This document shows positions 1-5,376 of a stretch of 6,141 nt of DNA, piece after piece. Each line of letters begins with the position of its first letter. The first letter of the stretch is position 1. The notes below the pieces were generated by a model. That model saw only the letters and a list, made by a program, of their open reading frames with translations, was not told where the DNA came from and made no database searches. The stretch comes from Campylobacterota bacterium (GTDB lineage Bacteria; Campylobacterota; Campylobacteria; Campylobacterales; JALSKU01). Made by a program: the position numbers and the translations under genes. The stretch lies in contig JAADDL010000098.1 of NCBI GenBank assembly GCA_013153915.1, forward strand, positions 1-6,141, given 5' to 3'.

Positions 1-81
1 ATTTTATTTTCAATCATAACCCAAAATTAATAGTTCATAAATATTGAGCTTGAAAAGCGTATAATCATACCTCCTTTTTAA

Positions 82-246
82 GAAGAAGTAAAAAATTCAA
101 AAACAAATATCTATATAGAAACCGATACGATTGATTATTTTAAAAAACTATCTGCAAAAGTTGGTATTCCTTATCAAAACTTGATGAATTTATATTTGAC
201 CGATTGTGCTAATAAGCATCTTGAACCAAAGTTAGAATGGGCTTAG
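82..246 (+). pseudogene. Remnant of a BrnA/CopG-type antitoxin, no start codon
   Basis: The reading frame after the in-frame TAA at 79-81 encodes about 54 residues and ends at TAG 244-246. It contains a ribbon-helix-helix-like pattern: a short strand (TNIYIE), a helix (TDTIDYFKKLSAKVG), the turn IPYQ, and a second helix (NLMNLYLTDCANK), ending in KLEWA. This resembles the C-terminal half of BrnA/CopG-family antitoxins, which usually have DYFKKLA..TGIPYQ.LINLYL.DC and end with a Trp. Such antitoxins repress their own operon and neutralise a BrnT-like RNase. No ATG, GTG or TTG occurs in frame between the TAA and codon 181, and the missing N-terminal part is not visible in the other two frames upstream. 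No toxin is visible in the window. I infer an N-terminally truncated, non-functional remnant. Alternatives are a non-canonical start or a gene broken by the stop at 79. The family call rests on recalled motif resemblance only. Confidence 0.6.
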
Positions 247-257
247 ACGGCGTCTAA
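243..257. repeat. 15-bp perfect palindrome at the antitoxin remnant stop
   Basis: TTAGACG-G-CGTCTAA is a perfect inverted repeat with 7-bp arms around a single central G, and it includes the TAG stop of the antitoxin remnant. As RNA it could form a 6-bp stem with a GGC loop followed by an A/T-rich stretch, which is a weak terminator at best. As DNA its symmetry suits a dimeric repressor operator. It lies 8 bases upstream of a TTGACA box. Function is inferred only. Confidence 0.5.
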
Positions 258-264
258 TAAAATA

Positions 265-293
265 TTGACAAAAAAGATTTAACTCCTTAAAGT
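265..293 (+). promoter_or_regulatory. Possible upstream sigma70-like promoter for the lemA operon
   Basis: A perfect TTGACA (265-270) is followed after 17 bases by TAAAGT (288-293), which matches the TATAAT consensus at four of six positions. If used, transcription would start near base 300, giving a leader of about 65 nt before lemA. The first TATCGGT copy overlaps the last base of this -10. It is a weaker candidate than the TATAAT nearer the gene, because Campylobacterota promoters usually do not rely on a conserved -35. Confidence 0.4.
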
Positions 294-316
294 ATCGGTA
301 TCTAGCGTATATCGGT
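292..316 (+). repeat. Tandem TATCGGT repeats upstream of lemA
   Basis: TATCGGT occurs at 293-299 and again at 310-316, a 17-base period. The first copy is part of GTATCGGT (292-299), whose exact reverse complement ACCGATAC lies at 121-128 inside the antitoxin remnant. The second copy falls where the -35 region of the proximal lemA promoter would lie. Placement in a promoter suggests a regulator binding site, but 7-8 bp words in AT-rich DNA can recur by chance. Confidence 0.35.
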
Positions 317-332
317 TTTTGGAAAAATTTGA

Positions 333-338
333 TATAAT
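333..338 (+). promoter_or_regulatory. -10 box of the lemA operon promoter
   Basis: A perfect TATAAT lies 26 bases upstream of the lemA ATG, preceded by the T-rich tract GGTTTTTGG and an A-run, as is common in Campylobacterota promoters. The base at -35 distance (310-315, TATCGG) does not match consensus. The predicted transcript would start near 345. The lemA ribosome binding site GAGGA (354-358) is 6 bases before the ATG. Confidence 0.65.
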
Positions 339-364
339 ACCTCAAAAATTAGTGAGGAAATAGA

Positions 365-955
365 ATGAAAAAGATTTTTAGTTATATTTTGCTGCTTATC
401 GTGGCGTTTAGTTTTAGCGGATGCATTATAAATAATGTTCCAAAATACGATGAAGAGGTGAAAGCCGCTTGGGCACAAGTGCTAAACCAGTACAAAAGAA
501 GGGCGGATCTTATCCCAAATCTTATCTCAACCGTCAAAGGTTACGCCAAGCATGAAAAAGAGGTTTTCAAAGAGGTCGTAGAGGCTAGAGCTAAAGCTAC
601 CAGTATGCAACTTCCAAAAGATATACTTACAAACCCAGAAGCTTTCAAAAAGTTTCAGCAAGTTCAAGGAGAGCTTGGTTCGGCGCTTTCTAGACTTCTT
701 GCGGTTTCCGAGAGATATCCTGATCTTAAAGCCAACCAAAACTTTTTAGCCCTTCAGTCACAGCTTGAAGGTACGGAAAATAGGATAGCCGTGGCAAGAA
801 GAGACTATATAAATGCGGTTAAGAAGTACAATCTCGAGCTTAGAACCATACCAAACAAATGGATAGCACATCTTTTGTATCCTGACGCTAAAATGAAGCA
901 GACCTTTACTATTTCACAACAAGATATGAAAGTTCCCAAGGTTGATTTTAACTGA
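365..955 (+). CDS. lemA: LemA family lipoprotein-like protein
   Basis: 196 residues, the usual length for LemA. The N-terminus has a Lys-Lys start, a hydrophobic stretch (residues 4-18) and FSGC with Cys20, a lipobox-like signal, so the protein is probably lipid-anchored or held outside the cytoplasm by one helix. The rest is the LemA helical bundle. Recognisable parts are W36 and NQYKRRADLIPNL (41-53), the helix KHEKEVFKEVVEARAKA (62-78), and the family hallmark ERYPDLKANQNF (116-127) followed by LQSQLEGTENRIAVARRDYI (130-149) and an N-x-x-I-x-x-x-P-like end. LemA proteins are widespread envelope proteins of uncertain biochemical function, often encoded beside TPM-domain proteins, exactly as here. 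The start is supported by GAGGA 6 bases upstream. It is the first gene of a four-gene operon, and its TGA overlaps the next ATG by one base (TGATG), suggesting translational coupling. Confidence 0.93.
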   Translation: MKKIFSYILLLIVAFSFSGCIINNVPKYDEEVKAAWAQVLNQYKRRADLIPNLISTVKGYAKHEKEVFKEVVEARAKATSMQLPKDILTNPEAFKKFQQVQGELGSALSRLLAVSERYPDLKANQNFLALQSQLEGTENRIAVARRDYINAVKKYNLELRTIPNKWIAHLLYPDAKMKQTFTISQQDMKVPKVDFN

Positions 956-1836
956 TGATTTTTTTTAAAAAGTTACTGCTACTATCGCTTGTAGCCGTTA
1001 TATCCTACTGCGCTCCCGTTTTCCCGAAGCTTACGGGCAGAGTGGTGGACGAAGCCGGCATACTTTCGCCCAAAACAAAAGAGGAGCTTAGTAAAAAACT
1101 CGCTCTTTTTGAGAATAATACGAGCAACCAAGTGGTAGTGGTAACCCTAAAGTCTTTGCAAGGAGATAGCATATCCGATTTTGGCTATCAATTAGGAAGG
1201 CATTGGGGTATAGGTCAAAAAGGCAAAGATAACGGCGTGTTGCTTATAGTCGCTCCAAAAGAGAAAAAGGTTCGTATAGAGGTAGGCTACGGACTTGAAG
1301 GTACTTTGACCGACGCTATGGCGTCTTTGATTATTAAAAATAAGATATTGCCCTATTTTAAAAAAGGGGATTTTGACAAGGGTGTTAGCGAAGGGGTCGA
1401 TGCGATACTCGGAGTGATAAAGGGCACTTATAAACCCTCTAAAAAACCAAAAAAACAAGACGACTTTGCTCCTTTGGCGTTTTTCGGTTTTATTTTCGGT
1501 GCAATGTTTTTGCAAAATATGTTTTCCAAAAAATATCAAAAATACTTCTCCAAACTCATACCCAGCAGTTTTATCGGATTTTTCGGATACGCTTTAAGCG
1601 GGTTGTTGACGGTGGGTATAGGGGCTTTTGTCGTTTCGTTTTTGATATTTTTGTACTTCAAAGCTTTTGAGAGTAGCGGCGCTTCAAACTCCGCTTATAC
1701 CACGCAAAACAATAACTCTACGGGAGGAGTCTTTTTTCCGGGCGGTTTCGGAGGAGATTTCGGAGGCGGGGATTTTGGAGGATTTAGTGGAGGAGGCGGC
1801 GGCTTTGGCGGCGGCGGAGCCGACGGAGGATGGTAG
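955..1836 (+). CDS. TPM-domain (YgcG-type) envelope protein with Gly-rich tail
   Basis: 293 residues. A signal peptide covers about residues 1-20 (KK, then LLLLSLVAV, likely cleaved after SYCA). The TPM domain (DUF477, once called TPM_phosphatase) follows at about 24-155, opening with the typical LTGRVVDEAGIL (26-37). It continues with NQVVVVTLKSL, DNGVLLIVAP (92-101) and the hallmark VRIEVGYGLEGTLTDA (106-121). A basic stretch (158-168) precedes hydrophobic segments at about 171-190 and 205-236. The last 35 residues are Gly/Phe-rich and end GGGGADGGW, the terminal signature common in this family. The catalytic role is unsettled: phosphatase activity and roles in photosystem II repair were reported for plant homologues, so transfer here would be speculative. 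Translation probably depends on coupling to lemA, since no strong ribosome binding site precedes the ATG. The next gene's site GGAGGA (1825-1830) is embedded in the Gly codons of this tail. Confidence 0.9.
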   Translation: MIFFKKLLLLSLVAVISYCAPVFPKLTGRVVDEAGILSPKTKEELSKKLALFENNTSNQVVVVTLKSLQGDSISDFGYQLGRHWGIGQKGKDNGVLLIVAPKEKKVRIEVGYGLEGTLTDAMASLIIKNKILPYFKKGDFDKGVSEGVDAILGVIKGTYKPSKKPKKQDDFAPLAFFGFIFGAMFLQNMFSKKYQKYFSKLIPSSFIGFFGYALSGLLTVGIGAFVVSFLIFLYFKAFESSGASNSAYTTQNNNSTGGVFFPGGFGGDFGGGDFGGFSGGGGGFGGGGADGGW

Positions 1837-1840
1837 ATAG

Positions 1841-2452
1841 ATGATAGAAGATAAAACTAAAAAAGAGATAGAAAAGCTAATAGGCGAGATAGAGTCTAAA
1901 AGTGCGGCGGAGATAGTGTGCGCAGTTAGCGACGGAAGCGAGAGATATAGATATGTCGTTTTTTTGTATGCCGCTTTATCGGCTCTTATTTTGCCGTTTT
2001 TACTGCTTGCTTTGAAAGTAAAGTTGAGCGGTATCGACTTGATATGGATGCAAATAGCGCTTTTTTTATTTGTGTCGTTTTCTCTTGAATATAGCGATAT
2101 CAAATACTCTCTTATCCCAAAAAAGATGAAATATAACCGCTGTAACGCTATGGCTTATTATCAATTTCACAAAATCGGAGTGGATAAAACTTCAAATCAT
2201 AAAGCTATATTGATACTCGTGTGTCTAAAAGAGAGATATATCAAGATAGTCGCCGATAGCGAGATAGACAAAAGAGTCGGATACGAAACTTGGCAAAAGA
2301 TAGTGCAAAACTTCATAAACTCCGCTAAAAAGGGTGAGTTAGACAAGGCTCTTATAGATACCGTAAAAGAGTGCGGAGAGATTTTGCAAAAAGAGTTTCC
2401 AAGAGATAAAGACGCAAAAAATGAGTTAAGCAATGAAGTGATAGAGATATAG
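1841..2452 (+). CDS. Second TPM-domain membrane protein
   Basis: 203 residues with no signal peptide. An N-terminal helical part containing KSAAEIVCAV (20-29) is followed by two hydrophobic segments (about 38-60 and 67-82) and a short linker. The later half matches the TPM-domain pattern seen in the YgcG-like partner proteins of LemA clusters: YYQFHKIGVDKTSNHKAILI (106-125), LKERYIKIVADSEID (129-143), then W151 and an amphipathic helix through KKGELDKALIDTV. The two halves of the usual TPM fold therefore appear to be separated by a membrane hairpin. The glycine-rich tail of the previous gene is absent; instead the end is charged (PRDKDAKNELSNEV). It starts 4 bases after the previous stop, with GGAGGA 10 bases upstream, and its TAG abuts the next ATG directly. 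It probably acts with the LemA and first TPM protein at the inner membrane. Function is unknown. Confidence 0.8.
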   Translation: MIEDKTKKEIEKLIGEIESKSAAEIVCAVSDGSERYRYVVFLYAALSALILPFLLLALKVKLSGIDLIWMQIALFLFVSFSLEYSDIKYSLIPKKMKYNRCNAMAYYQFHKIGVDKTSNHKAILILVCLKERYIKIVADSEIDKRVGYETWQKIVQNFINSAKKGELDKALIDTVKECGEILQKEFPRDKDAKNELSNEVIEI

Positions 2453-3136
2453 ATGCATATCATCGAGATAAAAAATCTACTTTTCATGGCTATACCGATT
2501 TGTATAGTGTGGTATTTTTACTATAGTTGGACGAAAAATTATAAAGAGGTCGGTGTCGCAACGCTTAGGATGGTGTTGCAACTTCTTATCATAGGTTATT
2601 TACTGGTCTATATCTTCAACAATAAAAACGCTTTTGTAGGTTTTTTCGTACTGCTGTTTATGATAAGCGTTTCAAGTTTTATAGCGTTGAGAAACGTAAA
2701 TAAAAAGGACTTCAAAACTTACATCAAATTTTTTATCTCTATTTTGATAGGCGGAAGTTTTAACTTGGCTCTTTCGTTGTATTTCGTATTGGATATACGA
2801 CCGCTATATCAGCCCAAATACATAATCCCGCTTGCGGGAATGGTCTTTGCCAACGCTATGAACTCTTTATCTTTGACGGCTGAAAGATTTGAGAGAGAGA
2901 TAGAGGAGAACGGTTACGAAAAAGCTAGAGCCATATCTTTAAAAGCCTCTTTGATACCGCAGATAAACGCTTTTTTGGCGGTAGGGTTGGTTTCGTTGCC
3001 CGGTATGATGACGGGACAAATACTCTCTGGCGTAGATCCCATCATAGCCGTGAGATATCAAATCATGGTGATGGCTATGGTACTTGGAAGCGCGGGTATG
3101 AGTTCGGTTATATATCTATATTTGCAAAAGAGATGA
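2453..3136 (+). CDS. fetB: FetB/YbbM-family ABC transporter permease
   Basis: 227 residues, somewhat shorter than E. coli FetB (YbbM, about 260). Six or seven hydrophobic segments are visible (about 8-24, 38-56, 61-78, 91-113, 123-140, 172-190, 203-223). Family hallmarks are clear: VATLRMVLQLLIIGYLL near the start, IPLAGMVFANAMNSLSLTAE (125-144) with ERFE after it, and LVSLPGMMTGQILSGVDPII (179-198) followed by AVRYQIMVM. In E. coli FetB pairs with the ATPase FetA and is linked to iron export and peroxide resistance; that is family knowledge, not shown here. No fetA-like gene lies in the window. The only ABC ATPase nearby is the soluble ABC-F protein uup, which is not a transporter subunit. 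The ATG directly follows the preceding TAG, so it is the fourth gene of the lemA operon. No clear ribosome binding site is seen, which fits coupling. Confidence 0.85.
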   Translation: MHIIEIKNLLFMAIPICIVWYFYYSWTKNYKEVGVATLRMVLQLLIIGYLLVYIFNNKNAFVGFFVLLFMISVSSFIALRNVNKKDFKTYIKFFISILIGGSFNLALSLYFVLDIRPLYQPKYIIPLAGMVFANAMNSLSLTAERFEREIEENGYEKARAISLKASLIPQINAFLAVGLVSLPGMMTGQILSGVDPIIAVRYQIMVMAMVLGSAGMSSVIYLYLQKR

Positions 3137-3331
3137 CTACTTCTTTTTTAGGTTTAAAAGCTTATCCCAACCCATCGAAAAGACGGTAGCCAAAAGAGAT
3201 AAAACTATAAAATTAACTATATTAAAAGCGATACCTTTTTCGGGTCTATAAGTAAAAAACGCAAATAAAAAACCTATAAGAACACCGCTTATTATATTTT
3301 TATACCAAAAATTGCTAAAAATCTCTTTCAT
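3137..3331 (-). CDS. Small two-helix membrane protein, family not recognised
   Basis: 64 residues, with two hydrophobic segments (about 12-27 and 36-53) joined by a short charged turn (TYRPEKG) and a basic tail (LKKK). I do not recognise the family. Evidence that it is real: a good ribosome binding site (GAGG on the reverse strand, bases 3336-3339, about 4-5 bases before the ATG), a perfect reverse-strand TATAAT at 3361-3366 giving a leader of about 23 nt, and no competing gene on the other strand. The hairpin topology would put both ends on the same side, probably cytoplasmic given the Lys-rich tail. Its stop codon abuts the fetB stop codon with no intervening base, so the two transcripts must overlap at their 3' ends. 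It is divergent from uup. Confidence 0.75.
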   Translation of the reverse strand: MKEIFSNFWYKNIISGVLIGFLFAFFTYRPEKGIAFNIVNFIVLSLLATVFSMGWDKLLNLKKK

Positions 3332-3360
3332 ATAACCTCGCTTTTTGTTTCTCTTTTATG

Positions 3361-3366
3361 ATTATA
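3361..3366 (-). promoter_or_regulatory. -10 box for the small membrane protein gene
   Basis: Read on the reverse strand this is a perfect TATAAT, 29 bases from the ATG at 3331. Transcription would start near 3354. Its -35 region would fall on 3384-3389 (TTCGTA on the reverse strand), which overlaps the last base of the uup -10 box, so the two divergent promoters probably interfere with each other. Confidence 0.6.
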
Positions 3367-3378
3367 CTATATTTTGGA

Positions 3379-3384
3379 TATAAT
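3379..3384 (+). promoter_or_regulatory. uup: -10 box of the uup promoter
   Basis: A perfect TATAAT lies 27 bases before the proposed TTG start of uup. Transcription would begin near 3391, leaving a leader of about 21 nt that contains the ribosome binding site. It lies downstream of the ATG at 3358, so a protein starting at that ATG could not be made from this promoter. Confidence 0.65.
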
Positions 3385-3400
3385 ACGAAAATTTTTCTAC

Positions 3401-3404
3401 GGAG
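3401..3404 (+). promoter_or_regulatory. uup: Ribosome binding site that fixes the uup start
   Basis: GGAG stands 7 bases before TTG 3412-3414. No comparable site precedes the in-frame ATG at 3358, whose upstream sequence is TTTCTCTTTT. This site together with the TATAAT at 3379-3384 supports initiation at TTG. Confidence 0.7.
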
Positions 3405-3411
3405 TGGCGTA

Positions 3412-5355
3412 TTGGCTTTGCTTGATCTTATGGAAGTTAGTAAAAATTATGAGGCGCAAAAGATACTTTGCGAGGTGGATTTTCATCTTGAAGAGGGCGA
3501 GAGAGTCGCTATCATAGGTCAAAACGGAGGAGGAAAATCCACACTTTTAAATATCATAAACGGAACTATAGAGGTTGATAGCGGCAGACGAGTGGTAAAC
3601 GGCTCCGTAAAGATAGATATATTGCAACAAACTCCTACATTTGACGAAGATTTGACGGTCAAAGACGCTATCGAAAACGAACTTCAAGAGTTAAAAGATA
3701 AAAAAAGAAGATTTGAAGAGGTAAGCGAACTGCTTGCGAATGACTTTGAAAACAAAGAGTTACTAAAAGAGCAAGAGGAGCTTAGCCTATATCTTGATGC
3801 CCACAACGCATGGAGTATAGAGGACAAGATAGAGAGGGTTTTACAAGAGTTTGACCTCAAAAAATATGAAGATAAACCTATGGGAGTGTTGAGCGGAGGA
3901 GAGCAAAGAAGGGTGGCTTTGGCTTCTTTGCTTTTGAAAAAGCCCGACATTTTACTGCTTGACGAGCCTACTAACCATCTTGATGTTTATATGGTGGAGT
4001 TTTTAGAAGAGATGCTTTTGAAAGAGAGATTTACGCTAGTGCTTATCTCTCACGATAGATACTTTATAAATTCGCTATCGACGAGGGTCGTGGAGATAGA
4101 GGAGTGCAAACTAAGAAGTTTCAAAGGGGGCTATAGCGACTATCTAAAGGCGAAAGAGGAGCTTTTGAAGTCAATGCAAAAGTCCCACCAAAATCTTTTA
4201 AGACTTTTAAAACGAGAAGAAGAGTGGCTTAGCCGAGGGGTAAAGGCTAGACTCAAAAGAAACGAAGGGCGAAAAAAGAGGGTTTTGGAACTAAGAGAAC
4301 AAGCCAAGAAAAACCCCTCCGCCATAAGAAAAATGCAACTTCAACTCCAAAGAGAACAAAAGAACTTCAACCAAAAAGAGAGCGTAAATCGCAAAAAGAT
4401 GCTTTTTGAGATAGAAAATCTATCCATAAGTCTCGGAGAAAAGTTGCTTATAAAAGATTTTAATACAAGGATATTGCAACAAGACAAGATAGCCGTAGTA
4501 GGTAGAAACGGAACGGGAAAATCCACCTTTTTAAAGCTTTTGCTAGGCGAACTTGAGCCGAGTGAAGGGGTGATAAAAAGAGGGGATTTTAAGATAGGCT
4601 ATTTTGACCAAGATAAAAGCGTCTTAAAAGACGACAAGACTCTTATAGAGACATTTTGTCCAAACGGCGGAGATAGAGTCGATGTGAGAGGTAAAAATAT
4701 GCATGTTTACGGCTATCTAAAAAACTTTCTCTTTCCCAAAGAGCATCTCGATAAAAAGATAGGTGTTTTAAGCGGAGGAGAAAAAAACAGGGTGGCTTTG
4801 GCGCTTTTGTTTACCAAAGATTATGACTGCCTTATACTTGATGAGCCTACTAACGACTTAGACATTCCTACTATAAACATACTTGAAGAGTATCTTATGA
4901 GTTTTCAGGGAGCTTTGATATTTGTAAGCCATGATAGATACTTTGTAGATAAGATAGCAAAAAAACTATTTATCTTGAAGGGTGACGGTGTAGTTGAGGA
5001 GAGCCATACGCTATATAGCGAATATCTTGATATCGAAAAAGAGATACTCTCTCTTGAAAAGATGGAAGAAAAGATAAATGATGAAGAGAAAGAGGTGAAA
5101 AAAAGACCCAAAAAGCAGACAAAACTCTCATACAAAGAGAATAAAATCTTAGAAGAGTATCCAAAAAAGATAGAGGTTTTGGAAGAGGAGATAAAGAGTT
5201 TGAACGAGTGCTTGAGTAACCCCGAATGTTATAAAGATAAAAAACTTGAAGAGTTATACCGAGAGTTGCAAACAAAAGAGGATGAGTTGGAAAAGGTGCT
5301 TGAAATATATTTTGAAGTTGAAGAGAAAAAAGAGACACTCAAGAGGGGTGTGTAA
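3412..5355 (+). CDS. uup: Uup-type ABC-F ATPase, TTG start
   Basis: 647 residues counted from the TTG; E. coli Uup is 635. There are two ABC domains without membrane segments. Domain 1 has Walker A GQNGGGKST (36-44), signature LSGGEQRR (160-167), Walker B ILLLDEPTNHLD (180-191) and H-loop SHDRYF (213-218). Domain 2 has GRNGTGKST (364-372), LSGGEKNR (453-460), LILDEPTNDLD (474-484) and SHDRYF (506-511). The linker carries EEEWLSRGVKARLKRNEGR (269-287), the Uup-subfamily version of the ABC-F linker. The end (about 540-647) is a charged, Lys/Glu-rich coiled coil, like the Uup C-terminal domain reported to bind DNA. ABC-F proteins act on ribosomes in the cytoplasm; Uup has also been linked to DNA recombination intermediates and transposon excision. 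All catalytic residues are intact. An in-frame ATG at 3358 would add 18 residues (MIILYFGYNTKIFLRSGV) encoded over the promoter; starting at TTG gives MALLDL, typical of homologues. Its tail is convergent with flgG. Confidence 0.92.
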   Translation: MALLDLMEVSKNYEAQKILCEVDFHLEEGERVAIIGQNGGGKSTLLNIINGTIEVDSGRRVVNGSVKIDILQQTPTFDEDLTVKDAIENELQELKDKKRRFEEVSELLANDFENKELLKEQEELSLYLDAHNAWSIEDKIERVLQEFDLKKYEDKPMGVLSGGEQRRVALASLLLKKPDILLLDEPTNHLDVYMVEFLEEMLLKERFTLVLISHDRYFINSLSTRVVEIEECKLRSFKGGYSDYLKAKEELLKSMQKSHQNLLRLLKREEEWLSRGVKARLKRNEGRKKRVLELREQAKKNPSAIRKMQLQLQREQKNFNQKESVNRKKMLFEIENLSISLGEKLLIKDFNTRILQQDKIAVVGRNGTGKSTFLKLLLGELEPSEGVIKRGDFKIGYFDQDKSVLKDDKTLIETFCPNGGDRVDVRGKNMHVYGYLKNFLFPKEHLDKKIGVLSGGEKNRVALALLFTKDYDCLILDEPTNDLDIPTINILEEYLMSFQGALIFVSHDRYFVDKIAKKLFILKGDGVVEESHTLYSEYLDIEKEILSLEKMEEKINDEEKEVKKRPKKQTKLSYKENKILEEYPKKIEVLEEEIKSLNECLSNPECYKDKKLEELYRELQTKEDELEKVLEIYFEVEEKKETLKRGV

Positions 5356-5367
5356 GCCCTCTTGAGT
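5326..5367 (-). terminator. flgG: Intrinsic terminator of flgG inside the end of uup
   Basis: An 11-bp perfect stem, ACTCAAGAGGG (5337-5347) with CCCTCTTGAGT (5357-5367), encloses a 9-base loop holding the uup stop codon. Read on the reverse strand it is followed after five bases by T6 in a T-rich tract (5331-5326), a good intrinsic terminator for flgG. Read forward it is followed by ACAACTATCTATC, without a T-run, so it should stop uup transcription poorly. One arm encodes the final uup residues. Confidence 0.75.
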
Positions 5368-5376
5368 AACAACTAT

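Noticed and set aside
60..65. TATAAT as a promoter for the antitoxin remnant.
   Set aside because: There is no downstream start codon for that frame, and in DNA this AT-rich a single hexamer is weak evidence.
15..80. On the reverse strand GGAGG (from CCTCC at 70-74) is followed by ATG and could start a gene reading left.
   Set aside because: The ATG is only about two bases from the GGAGG and the frame closes after 13 codons. A later reverse ATG at 15-17 runs off the edge with too few codons to judge.
75..94. TTTTTA...TAAAAA inverted repeat as a terminator.
   Set aside because: The stem is purely A/T with six pairs and would not be stable; no gene is seen ending just before it.
243..260. GTCTAATAA right after the antitoxin remnant stop looks like the start of an integron attC site, and antitoxins are common cassette genes.
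   Set aside because: The core should be RYYYAAC and the matching GTTRRRY end is absent in the following 100 bases; the order of the half-sites is also reversed.
1684..2103. Reverse-strand open frame of 139 codons across the first and second TPM genes.
   Set aside because: It is Ser-rich low-complexity sequence antisense to the Gly-rich tail, with no ribosome binding site and strong coding evidence on the other strand.
4970..5338. Reverse-strand open frame of 122 codons opposite the uup coiled coil.
   Set aside because: It mirrors Lys/Glu-rich coding as Ser/Phe/Leu-rich sequence, resembles no family and overlaps the flgG terminator.
3412..5355. The ABC ATPase next to fetB as the missing transporter ATPase partner.
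   Set aside because: It has two fused ABC domains with a Uup-type linker and coiled-coil end, which is the soluble ABC-F architecture; it also has its own promoter and is separated by an opposing gene.
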